DNA of 64,000 nt from Rhopalosiphum padi (lineage: Eukaryota; Arthropoda; Insecta; Hemiptera; Aphididae): the NCBI RefSeq assembly GCF_020882245.1, contig NC_083598.1, positions 35,997,858-36,061,857 on the forward strand, in the 5' to 3' direction. This document shows positions 25,651 to 37,370 of this stretch, piece after piece. The translations under genes and the position numbers were made by a program. Every line of letters starts with the position of its first letter. Position 1 is the first letter of the stretch. A model generated the notes under the pieces. That model saw nothing but the letters and a program-made list of their open reading frames with translations, had not been told where the DNA came from and did no database searches.

Positions 25651-27365
25651 CAAGAAATAATACGTCGTCGCTAACCAACCGTTGCGAACTTATCCACTTT
25701 TCGCGTATACCGAATAATATTGGAGTAAAATAAATTCTTTGTCGGTTAAGCGGACCGTAATAACAATATTTATCGTCAACTTTTTAGTATTTGTTTTGTA
25801 TAGTTAAATAACAACAATTAATTTAAAACAAAGGGCGGTTTCATTATCCTCAATCATTTATCGAATTGTATATATTCTGCGCCCTGCGATAGTGTTATGT
25901 ATTATATAGTATAGTATGTAGACTGTATACTGTAAAGAGTATAATGTACTTATTAATGTATATGTTTTAAATTTCCTTTCTTCATGATTTTGTTTCGTGT
26001 TCTCTGGTCACGGTGCGTCAGGGGTGATGATGGTGTATAGCCAACCCGTATTATATTACCCTACCACCGTTCACTATATATTATATTATTATGTGTATAT
26101 ATTATACTCACATAATGCGTGCACGGAGTTCGGTAATCTTTCGTGCCTCGATAAACGTTCAATTAGTCTGCACTTCCTTTGTTTAATTTCACCTGAAACC
26201 GTGTGACTGCACTCTCCATAATATACTTTCATCTCAATAACGTACTTAAAACATTATATCCGATCACGATGATTTTTACAATACGTTCTTTACCACAGTA
26301 CAATACACACCGACTTAAACAATAATATCTGACGTTATATTAATAAAGGTGCATCGATTTGAACAATATCTGTACCACGCGTCAACGTAGTCGGTATTCC
26401 CGCCGTAAAATAAACATGAAATATAATGTATATTATAGTATTAATTTATAACCGTGTAAAGTATACAGACAGCAATATTGCGATCTTGAAAACTGCCGAA
26501 CGTTATTCACGGTCAATACAGTATTAAGTGTATTCTATACATATTTTTTACCTACATGGAACTTGGTACTTCATCTATTGTTATACAGTTTTTATTCGTA
26601 AAAAAATATTTAGAAATATTTAAAATATGCTCTTTTTCAAAATTTTTTTTACATTTAAAAGGAATTCATTTTTCAGATCTTGATTTTATTTTTTATGAAA
26701 TGTAATGGAATATTCAAAAATTTAGTATAAACAATATACGAGTAAAATATTAGAAGTTTCAAGTCTACGTTGTTGAAGTTCTGGTATTCTGTTTAGATGA
26801 TCTAGACATTTTTCGTATTCTCTCTGATCACTTTATTTGATACGTTCAATTAATATATATCTATTTTATGCTTAATTTTCGATACTGTATATTATGCAAA
26901 TTGAATCCGTTAATTTATTTAGGGGGTATTATTAATATATATATATATATATATATATTATATTTTAAGGTAAGCGATTAATTAATATACGACCTTCTCT
27001 TTTGATATACTGAGATTTCATTCTAATATACATATAAAAAAGTTTAAAAAAAAACGCGTTGTTTTATTTAAATAATTAATGTACAAGTATTCGCGTTTTT
27101 GCGTAGACTATAAGTGAAATTTAAGTTGTTTTTTTTTTTTAGACCCATTTTGTCATATATAAATAAGTCCCGATATAGTGATCCAAAGTCACAGGTAGCG
27201 TGCGGTCGTTCGCTTAAAACCATATTGTCTCTGATATTAATTCGGTTTTCTGGCATCGGATGGTCGCATTTAAAACAAAAATGTATAATATGCGGAAAAT
27301 AACACTGTCAATATATTACACAATAACAATGATATTACATCAATCGGAATCATCCGAATGGGTTT
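25651..27365. other. Mixed sequence, no gene called
   Basis: CpG-containing at 25660-26200, AT-rich after. Includes a TA microsatellite at 26935-26958 and a T-tract near 27128. Short frames only. Confidence 0.55.
26935..26958. repeat. (TA)n microsatellite, 24 bp
   Basis: Uninterrupted alternating AT/TA tract. Confidence 0.95.
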
Positions 27366-27960
27366 GGGCTTGATCGAGTATAGGTAGGCAATCGCAGGGA
27401 GTCGGTGGCAGGGAACAGTGTGGTTGCGGCAAGAGGAGAGATACGAGCGCTGCTGCTGCAATTTTCAAACGAACGATGGTCCACGGGCAGCGGGTACGGA
27501 GAGAAGTGCGCGTTTGGCCGGAAATCATCGACGGTGTGCGTTTAAACTGCAGCCGCCGGACCGTGAAATTGCCAGGGATATTGCATCCATTGACGATTTC
27601 CCGCACGCTCAACCGAGCCCGTCGCCTATCGTTTAATTACTCCAGCCCGCGCCCGTCGCACTGAAGCTTCGAGAGAACAGACGAGAAGGGGTCCTCCAAG
27701 GTGCGCTGCAGGACTAAATCTTGCGAACGACTTACACGCCCGGTCGCCGGATCGTCTGACGACCGTCTGAGTTTTGTCGGATGGGTAATTTTTTTTTCGC
27801 TCATTTGCCCCGTCAGCGCACCCCCTATTACATTATATAGATAGGTAGGTAGGTAGGTAGGTGTAACGCGCGCGCTCAATCGGTTAATTAAACGCGATTC
27901 ACTGTAATTCGCACCGCGTTCATTCGCCTATTTCATATTATTGTATAATATTTTTGCTCC
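27366..27960. other. CpG-rich block open in several frames
   Basis: Isolated GC-rich block inside AT-rich surroundings. Frames are open at 27340-27612 (minus), 27418-27636 (plus), 27476-27664 (plus) and 27637-27879 (minus). None has a domain that I recognise. Openness in three overlapping frames points to GC composition more than to coding. The block also holds AATTA-type strings (TTTAATTACTCC near 27632, TAATTAAACGCG near 27884) and a TAGG repeat. It could be a conserved non-coding element or an exon. Confidence 0.35.
27842..27862. repeat. (TAGG)5 microsatellite
   Basis: Five TAGG units. The unit differs from the insect telomeric TTAGG, so this is a simple repeat and not telomeric DNA. Confidence 0.95.
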
Positions 27961-30900
27961 TCCGTTTCAAAAATGACATGTCAGTTACAAAAGTATTATA
28001 ATATTATATGATAACTTAATAAAAAAAAACTTTAACTTTAACTTCAATACTAATAAGCATACTAACGAGCATATTACCGTAAATAATAAGACATGTCTCG
28101 TACAATACACAGTGTGTAATAGGGACCGCTTTCATTCTAATAACATCACTGGTATCGCAAAAACCTTGTATGTATTTAAATTGTTATGCGATAATAATAT
28201 ACTGACATATATGACATATCGTACACGAAAAATCATTTCATAAATGTATAATATTATTAATTATTATGATTGTTTAAAAGAAAACAGTGGATTTTACTGA
28301 CTGTATAATTTGTATGAAATTAAATTTAATTAATTAAATGCTTGGCTGTGGGTTTGTATACTCGTAATTCAAATTCTATGCACGTCGATTCTTATAAAAA
28401 ATGTATTCGGCGAAACATTTTAATTAGTTGTACATTGTTGTTCGTATGAAATTTCGTAAAAAAAAAAAATAATAATATTATATTATAAACTCTAACAAAT
28501 AAAAAAAAAACTAATAACTTTATACGATTCAATATAATACAATTCTTTGATATTTCTACGGTTTCCTGATAGAAAATAAGACAGGCCCTGTATTCATAGA
28601 CATAATATAATAGAGTTGATGATGTATATTTTATATAGTGATTGGCAAACATATATTCCTGTTTGCTTATTGACCTACCGTAGCTACTACATAGAAAAAT
28701 CAATCGGAAGTTTTGAAAAAACTGCAGTGAGGCCCACAATTATTTTTCCGGTAACACAAAACTAACAGCACATTTTTTTCCCACTAATTCAGTTGCACTT
28801 TTTTTTCGTTAAATAGATATTTTTATTCTCAATTAATTATTCTACCAGCAGGTGAATTAATATCAAACACATATTGCTGTGTGTTCGCATTTATTGTAAA
28901 TATATTTTAACTTTATAAAATATTATTATGTTAAAACTGATTACATTTATTTCTTCGAGTTTATCTTCAATAATAAAATATATAAAGCTCATTCGTGAAT
29001 TTATTTGTCTGGCTTAAATTTAATGAACAACGCAATCGAAGTATTTTAAGTTTTAAGTTGTAACTTGAATATCAATTAATGGATAGACAAAGGTACAAAA
29101 TAAACAAAATGTTATGTAAATTAAAGTTTAAATTAATTATTTATTTTTTGATCACACATTCTGAAAAATGTTGTTAAATAGTTTTTATAAATAAAATAAA
29201 CCTTATAACGTTGATATATTTTTTTATATTTAACTCTAAAAATTAATATACTTTATTCCCTGTATGAAAATCATTAGATGCATACGGAATATTTCTACAC
29301 AAGTAAATTTTTATAATTATTAATCATTACTTTTTAAAATTATAATCAAAAGTAAATATTAAACCTTCCTATTTTTAATCTAAAACTGTAAATTGGTTCA
29401 AACTTTTATAAAATGTTAAATTATTTATGTTTATATGCTGTTATATAAATATAATATGTACGGATCACGAATTTATCATTCAGTACAGCGTAATAGCTAT
29501 TATGCTTTAAGGGTTTATAAAATATAAATTTTTGATTTAAATCCTACACTGAGTACTAACTACTGACATTATGTAAACAATAATTATAACGATTTTGAAA
29601 ATTATAATATTGATAGTATATACTTTGCTATTTACTAAAACATGCAAACTGCAATCATACAAAATGCAGTGTTATAATAATGAAATATATCCAATACCAC
29701 CAGTTTAATATTAATAATTCGATTTAATCTACTTCATGATATTGAATGTTGACAATAGCTTCAGCGTAAATCAACACATTTGTAAGGATATAATATAAGA
29801 CTAATTAAATTTAATTAAAAACATTTTTCATCCCTAGAATTTAATTTTTACCTTTTAATTAGTTGCATTAATTATCTGAAATTCGTAGTTTTCTTTGAGA
29901 TTTTCAATATAATATGTAAGACAAACAAAGAACGATATTTTAATCACGAATCAAACTATTGTTATAATTACTATTATATAATATAAATGTATATTATATA
30001 TTATAAAGCTATTTTAATTTATAATGTCCACAATAACAATTCGTTTAAACGTAATTATTTTTTAAACAAGACGAGTTAAATTATTGTACAATACGGTTTA
30101 ACATTTTATAGTTTCTAAGATGATGAATTATGGTGCGATTATATACTAAAAACGAACGATAATCCTGTACAAACTATCTTACACAATAAATTTAAACGAT
30201 GGCATACATCTTTAAAAAATAAGCCATGATTTTTAAAACAATATTAATATTTTAATAATTTATGTTGACGTTTAATAAACAATAAATAAATACAATTGAC
30301 ACTGCAGTACACAAAACTAAAAATAATTTAATTTTTTTCAACTTGTTAGCCATAATAAGAATTTAACATTATACAAATATCTAAGCGAGTATAACACATT
30401 TCAAATATTATATAAAACACATACCATTTTAAATGTTATTTATGATATTTGAAAGTAACCGATAAATCACCGTATGCCAGCTGCACTAGCACTAGCGGAC
30501 TACAACTAATATACAAATATTAAAATAATATGTAGTCAATAGTTTGTTGTTAACGTTTAGTATTATATTATTTTAATTATTTAAATAACACTTATTATCT
30601 GGTATACATCATTGATAGTATATTTATTATTTTATGGTAATTACTCGTTTATATTAATACATTTAAACTTTCCACTCGATAACAATCGATCTATTGAAAT
30701 ACCATTACTCGTTAGAAACTTTTAACAAAAGGTTTATGTTATAGAGAAATCCTATATAACGGCATGAATAGACGTTTTGTATTTTAGTAAAATACGAAAA
30801 TCGGCTTTTCATATTCGTAGTGTATATTTTTTTACGACGTACTCATATCTACAAGGTTTATTACGTGAAAGTACTGTTTGATCTAATATCTATCTATAAA

Positions 30901-31990
30901 CATTAAATTCGTATACATATATTCGTTATTATTTTCCGTAACGATCAGACAATTTACTACCACAGTTATGAGAAAATTTACGACGATATAGTCTATGTAT
31001 ATATTATTATTATTTTTTTTTTAAATAAATATTAAATATAATTATCACGATTTCATTTTTATCTACCTATTTAAATCAGTATAATATATATGCATGGTAA
31101 CAAGTTTAAGTTATCGAATAAACCAACGTGTTAAATAATATTGTAAACACGATATGAAATACACGTCTTTATAATACGAAGGGAAATATTTTGAATTCGG
31201 AAGTTGTTTAGGTTTCAAAACATCATAAACTGGATATTATTAATGACTTAGGCATTTAGCTATAAAACGGTTTGAAATACCAACAACTTATAATAATTCA
31301 CGTTATATTACAAAAAATAAAACTTTAATTCGGTAATATATTTTAGTGAAATGCAGCGGTAACATCGTAGTTTACACAAATCGGAATAAGTTCGTCATTT
31401 GTGATTTTTAAATTCCAACGCTTATTATAAAGCTATAACCAAGCTTGCCAAATATTGTTGGTGTAGATATTATATAACATAAACTATTATGAAGCGCCGA
31501 AAGGAATATTTTATTTAGTCCATTAAAATTGTATTTAAACTGATTATAATACAGAAGATCGGTATCAAAACACATAAAGTGTGATTTTAATTTAAAGTAA
31601 TTCATTCAAACTGTTAAGTGAGCTTAACGTTGTGTACGTAGGTGCTAAAACCTACCCAAATTATTTTAATCGTCGAAATAATAATTAATTGTTTCCGGTC
31701 ATAGAATTTTGAATTGAATTGGAATTATTCGTTTTAAATAAATTATGCATCAATAAAGCTTGTATATATAATATTGTGTAAAATGGGCGTTAGTATATAT
31801 ACTAATGTGTGTATTATACCATTATATTATTTTATACTGACGTTATATTTATAATTATTATTACTTTCTTTAAATATTTGATTATGTGTTCAATCGAAAA
31901 TTATATTTTATTACAATATGAACGTAATGATCAGGTATATAAATGTGAAATATTATCGATTTGTGTGTTTAGAAGACGTGTTTTTCTTTC
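27961..31990. other. Long AT-rich tract, no gene seen
   Basis: Four kilobases of mostly CpG-poor sequence. A string near 28632 (TATATAGTGATTGGCAAACA) resembles the left end of MITE family 1, but no matching interior or right end follows. The 115-codon minus frame at 28392-28739 is Phe/Ile/Leu-rich and not called. The 65-codon minus frame at 31408-31605 is also not called. Confidence 0.55.
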
Positions 31991-32250
31991 TCTCGATTAG
32001 TATTCAACGTTGATATTCGATGTCTATGGCCGACGGGTCATCAACAGTTTTACACGTACATTTTTAGCGTGTGGAGATTTTAATTTTATTCCCCTGGCGA
32101 GTAGGTAATAAAAATTAAAAACTCGTTTAACATAAACGGAAATAATTAAATTCCCGATCGACAGAGATAATGGTGCTCCACGGACCGTGATCTAAACGTA
32201 ATTTTTTGATTGTACGCAATTTCAGTTAAATGTAACCATTATGCGTACAA
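31991..32250. promoter_or_regulatory. Isolated AATTA-rich segment, possible conserved non-coding element
   Basis: A short CpG-containing island inside AT-rich DNA. It carries several homeodomain-like cores: TTTTAATTTTATTCCC near 32078, AAAATTAAAAAC near 32111 and GGAAATAATTAAATTCCC near 32139. The last is followed by a G/C-containing segment (GATAATGGTGCTCCACGG). The base composition is less repetitive than its surroundings. The regulatory role is inference; no binding or conservation data are available. Confidence 0.25.
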
Positions 32251-33500
32251 CCGTATTGTCATGAAATAGATTTCTATTTTTCATATTTAAAATTACGAGG
32301 AATTTTAAAGTTATTTTAAGTAATTTATACAGTTTTAATTTCTTTATTATCATCAAGACGGAGTTATTTTCAATATTTCATTTTTATGAATCACTAAGGA
32401 AATCATATTAAACTTTTATGTAATCCATTAAAACATATCTCACAAAAAATTAATGACCTATAAAAATAGATAATAATAATACGTGAGTAACAGCCCATTT
32501 AAGGAAATTTAATTATGTACTGTAAACTACTTGTACGATACTTAAAAGATAATATATTTTTACTTTATTATTTGACAGATAAAAGAAACTAGTATAAATA
32601 AATTACAAAACACATTATTAGGTAGTTATTTTTATAACTTAAAATCAACATTTATTTGTTTACCGTATAATTTATATAATAATACTAATAATACAGGATA
32701 ATATTTTAATAGTGTACTTACTAATTATTAATAAAACAAAGTATATCTACTTAATTCTAATAATTTAAGTTACCGTGTTCTCTGTATTAAATTCTATATA
32801 ACATTTAAAACGACATCCTGCTAGTAAGTTATGAATACTGAGTTGAATAGTATACTAAATAATAATAAAATACTTCGATGTGTTTTTCTATATGATAATA
32901 ATGAGTAAGGACAATCATTTTTTTTTTTATTACAGTATTACATAATGCAACACATACGGTTGATAATATATAGCCTCTAACTTCAATCAAATATGAATTA
33001 TTGTTTAGATTTTAGCTTTTTAATTATTTGTATGGATACATTTTTACCAGTGATGAATCCTGTTATTTTTATTAATATCAATACTCGAATCAGAATTAAC
33101 ATATCTAATCACAATTGAATTAAGTACTGTTTCTTAAAACAATAGTGAATAATTATAATAGTATAGTCAGTGTATGACTCATCCAGTATACACCATAGTA
33201 TTCTAGGTATATTAGGTTTATATACAAATGATAGCTATGATATGATAGAGATGTTCCTTACGTGATGAAATATATATAAGTAAAAAAAAAAATCAACAAC
33301 ATTTCTGCCAAAATATAATGTTTTGTTGTGTAATTTATGTAAAACAAAAAAAAAACCTCATTAATTCCCAATCTAATTGTTATTATTATTATTTTTTTGT
33401 GTTCAAAGATAATTCAGTCACGTGTTATTTTGTAAATGAGACGTCACATTATAATTATGGTTTTCTTCCAGTCTTTTGAAGGCAAAAAATAATACCACAG
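32251..33500. other. AT-rich tract, no gene seen
   Basis: CpG-poor sequence with T-tracts near 32920 and A-tracts near 33282 and 33347. A string near 33175 (ATGACTCATCCAGTATAC) loosely resembles a right end of MITE family 1, but no partner was found. Confidence 0.55.
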
Positions 33501-34010
33501 TACATTAAATTTGATGAATACCGCGCGTCGGGCGTAATAGTATTATGAAGGGGGATTTATAGGTGTGTTACAAAGTTCATTATATCCATAAACAACTGGT
33601 AGGTAGGTACACGGGGTAAAAATACTGTAGAACAAAATATAGGCAATTGAAATTGCAAGAAATAAAACCAAATTGTACGGCATATGCGTAATATACACAC
33701 ACACTAATATTATATTGAATACATTTTATATCCCACACGTCTGCTGCCCGGGTTTTGTAACGAAATAAGTGATGATTTATACACAGTTTGTAAAATATTA
33801 ACGACATCATATACATACATCGTATATATGAAGCAATCGTTTGAAACCCCTTTGGAAATACGCGACCACATTCGGGAGGCGTACAAAATTGAACACTGCG
33901 ACAGTGTAAGGTACTATTAAAGTCGGTTTATACGATATAAATGAGTAAGTGAAATAGATTTTATAACAAATTGAATAGCAAACAGATATTATAACAATTA
34001 AGGCTCGCGG

Positions 34011-34664
34011 ATGGCGGCGGTGAAGTCACGATGTTTTATTAATTTTTCCGCTCAATTATACAATATAATACAATAATAATCGTTTTAAATTGAGTTGGAC
34101 ATTGTATAAATTGAATTTATTTTAAGGCATATTCATATAATATAAACTCATTGAGACGTCGATGGCGGGCGGACGACATAAGACGTATTATTATTATTAT
34201 TATTATATGAAAATAACTATTATTCGTACAAAAGCCGAGAACGGTGCGAAAACCGGGTTTATGGGGGTAGGTAACGCGCGAAAAACGAACGATCAAAATA
34301 ATACTTATATATGTATATATGTATATATATTACGCGCGGGCGGGCCGGGATTACGAGTTAACGAAGTCCATTGTACCGCGCGCGCGGACTTTCCGAATTA
34401 CGCGCCTCGTTAATAATTATCGTGTAGTAGTATATACACCGTAGTAGCTTATAGTATATATAGTCGTACCGCCATGTTGTAATAGAATACAGTGTAGTGG
34501 ATATATGTATAGCGTGTTCTTTTATACATATATTTGTATTTCGACGGCGGCGGCGTTCGCTGTGCCTATTATATTATAATACAGACTATATACAATGCGA
34601 CTATACGGGCGACTTGGGCCCCGTTTCACGGCAGCAACGCAAACACGCGGACTACGATGGCGGA
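34011..34664. promoter_or_regulatory. Cluster of four CGCCAT (Pho/YY1-like) sites
   Basis: ATGGCGGC at 34011-34018, ATGGCGGG at 34162-34169, CCGCCATG at 34469-34476 and ATGGCGGA at 34657-34664. The GCCAT core is the known binding string of insect Pleiohomeotic and vertebrate YY1, common in Polycomb response elements and in some promoters. Clustering within about 650 bp is seen directly. Function is inferred. Single CGCCAT sites also occur elsewhere in the window. Confidence 0.25.
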
Positions 34665-34836
34665 CTTTTCATTATACAACGTAGTATAATGACAATCTCG
34701 CCCTCGCCGCCGTCGACAACTATAGGTACCGTACCTGCCTATATTATTAATTATTATAACACAAGACGTACGACTCGCGCACTGCCTCAGTGTGCACAGC
34801 ACTCGACTCAGACTTGGTATGTATAATGTGTATATG

Positions 34837-34860
34837 TATATATATATATATATATATATA
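34837..34860. repeat. (TA)n microsatellite, 24 bp
   Basis: Uninterrupted alternating TA preceded by an imperfect TATATG tract. Confidence 0.95.
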
Positions 34861-34994
34861 GGCACGTGTGCAATGTGCGAATGTACATATAACTTTATAT
34901 TATAATTTATATGATGATGTGTGTCATATTATATGCGCGTGTGTGTGTGGCGTCGGCAAGCTTTTACAACCCGCACGCTCGTTCATACATATTA

Positions 34995-35980
34995 CATACA
35001 GGATGATTCATCAAGCAAGTTCGCCCCTTTTATTGTGGTGCAGTTAATAACGAATAACGATGCAGTTATTAAAAATCTAATTTTTGAAATTGTATGAGAT
35101 TTTTTGCACTGCTTAACACGTTGATGAACATGACTGCCACACAGCGTTCGCCGACTAAATAACACCCCTTTTATGATCAGTTTGATCTCTTATGCCCCAA
35201 ACATTCAATATTAATAATGTGTATACCAAAATAATCAGTATTCAAAAGCTATTGTGTTTTAACTTTTGATTTTAAATTTTAAAACCATGAATACTAAAGC
35301 ATGTAGTGTCCATCAACGTGTTAAGGTGTAAGGTGTATTCTGTGGAGATATAAACTTCTGTTTTTTAATTTGGAACACCACTTTTCTACTGTGAATTATT
35401 TAATGGATAATTTTCGTGAAAATGTTGTCGTACGTTTATAACAACCAAAAAACCAAAGTTTAAAAGAGTAGTTTTAAAATTGTTTAACTTTGTGCAGGTA
35501 CTAAGAATAATAGATTATTGATAATGGGTTTGGAAGATATGGAGGCTAGGGGAATATGAAAAATTATATTATTCATAAAAATGTTTAATGATTTTAAATT
35601 TTTGTAGATATATATTTGAATATCTTAATTGAACTAATAAGTAGCTTTTCATCGATCAATATTTAGAAGTTTTAAAACTGGTCAAGGTCTAATAAATGGT
35701 TTAATAAATATTATATCTATTTTATATTTTTGTAAATCCATTTGTATAGACTGTTTTATACTTATATTCTTAGTATAACTAAATAATTTGAAATAAAAAC
35801 AGCCTCATTTAAAATAAACAGAAATTTGAACCAAAGAACCTACACCCTACTCGTAAAAAAATGTTGAGTTAAAAATATAGGCATCATTTATACTTAAGAA
35901 TTCCAAAAATTATAATTTTAATTAATCGATTATTAAAGGAAAACATGAGGTTTAGCATAGTTTATGAATCATTCTGTATA
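34995..35980 (+). mobile_element. MITE-like element, family 1, copy C (986 bp)
   Basis: The left end is CATACAGGATGATTCATCAA. The right end as reverse complement is TATACAGAATGATTCATAAA. These are inverted repeats that also match the ends of copy A. The interior near 35354-35430 (AACTTCTGTTTTTTAATTTG, then a GTGAATTATTTAATGG segment) aligns with 1277-1330 in copy A in the same orientation. No transposase frame is present. It is longer than copies A and B, so it either carries extra sequence or the others have deletions. Confidence 0.72.
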
Positions 35981-37370
35981 CTGCACATGCAGGAATAAAG
36001 AAAACGTTCCGTTTGTCTCGCGCCCATCCCTTTTTTTTTGAGATGACCGTGTTCTTTTTGTTTCATATTTTTTTTTCATCATTCACTTCGTATATTCATA
36101 CATATTATAAAATAAACCTTCGTATGAAAAGTTACAGTTCCCCGTCCACCGCTAGCCAGAGTACATACTATATTTTATGCCAGGTACCGTCGGCGAGGTA
36201 TGGAGGATGCATGTCCGTTTTCTTAGATCGATATTATTATATTATACAGCGTGCGTCCGCGAAAACTGCGACTTTTGATATGCACACACACGTGTGTACA
36301 TTAAACGGTCAACGTTATGTTACGCGTCGTATGTCATGCGCCACGTGTCGTATAATATAGAACTACATAAATTATTTATACACCAGACTTTCGATATTAT
36401 ACATATAAATATGTCATCGTATTATGTTTTTTTTCATCGATATCTCACGTCGTAGTTGGTGTCCATATCTGAAGACGTGAGATAAAACGTCTTAAGCGAC
36501 TTAAAGCCATATCTACCGTCGAACGACGATGTACCTAACACATATTATGACATCGTTTGAAAAAATCCTTAGTTCAAAAACATCTAGCAAACATATTATT
36601 CATGCGAAACGTGTAATCCATAAACTACCTATACATAAAATGTATGTATATTAAGTACCTATATATAATTTTTTTAAAACAGAACATCACTTACCGTTTC
36701 CACCTCGCACCTACAATGTTCGTAAAAAAAAATGTTTATTCATTGATTTTAACTTTGCTGTAAACATATTTTTGAATATTGAAATTTTACTATTAATTTT
36801 TTCTTATATGCTAATATTTAAAGTTCAGATGAGCGGTACAGTAATTATTTTTCGCGGAATCGATTATTGTCTCTTAACATACATCAAAAGTCAAAACTCA
36901 GTACAAAATAATGTATGTACCTATCTATTTAATATAGGCAATTAGCGACGGAGAGATATAGAAAATTTAATATGATTTTTTATAATGACTTCAGCACTAA
37001 GTTAGTATTTCCAATGCAGATTAATTAATATATATTAATATATATATAATTACTAATTTATAATAAAATAGACATTTTTCTTACTTTTTTAAGCGATTTT
37101 TGATCAAGACACGTTTATATGTGTCAACTCAAAAACGTATAATCTTTATATAATGCGTTGCAGACTCGCAGTATCTTGTACCTATACGTGGATGAGTACT
37201 AGAATACATAATATTAAAATATGAAATTATAATAGAAGGTTATATTGATGCATGTGTTATTTTATAAAATATTATCTTCAAGAATCTATTCACTAATTGA
37301 CTAGGCCTTTTCATCAATACCTTTAAACAACGATGGGAACGATGAGTTTTATCGGGTAAAAAAATTATCC
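35981..37370. other. Mixed to AT-rich sequence, no gene called
   Basis: CpG-containing to about 36540, then AT-rich. A 115-codon plus frame at 36013-36360 begins hydrophobic and ends with a Cys/Arg-rich tail. It has no domain I recognise and is probably chance. An 11-bp inverted repeat lies at 36441-36484. Confidence 0.5.
36441..36484. repeat. Inverted repeat, 11-bp arms with 22-base loop
   Basis: TATCTCACGTC at 36441-36451 pairs perfectly with GACGTGAGATA at 36474-36484. A second, overlapping pairing exists (AAGACGT at 36472-36478 with ACGTCTT further right). The stem is too short for a typical microRNA precursor. Confidence 0.6.

Larger units (their letters stand above)
33501..34994. other. 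CpG-rich block with CGCCAT cluster
   Basis: CpG content rises from about 33850. It includes four CGCCAT sites (separate entry), an ATT run at 34189-34204 and a TA microsatellite at 34837-34860. Overlapping frames at 34162-34865 occur on both strands and show no domain. Position next to MITE copy C. Confidence 0.45.

Noticed and set aside
27842..27862. TAGG repeat considered as telomeric
   Set aside because: The insect telomeric unit is TTAGG. This is a four-base unit, five copies only.
28632..28660. Left-end-like string of MITE family 1
   Set aside because: Matches the copy B left end well for about 20 bases, but no matching interior or right end follows, so a copy cannot be supported.
33170..33200. 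Right-end-like string of MITE family 1
   Set aside because: ATGACTCATCCAGTATAC is similar to a right end, but there is no interior similarity and no left end.
36013..36360. 115-codon plus frame with hydrophobic start
   Set aside because: The hydrophobic start is a T-tract translation, and the Cys-containing tail is not recognisable.
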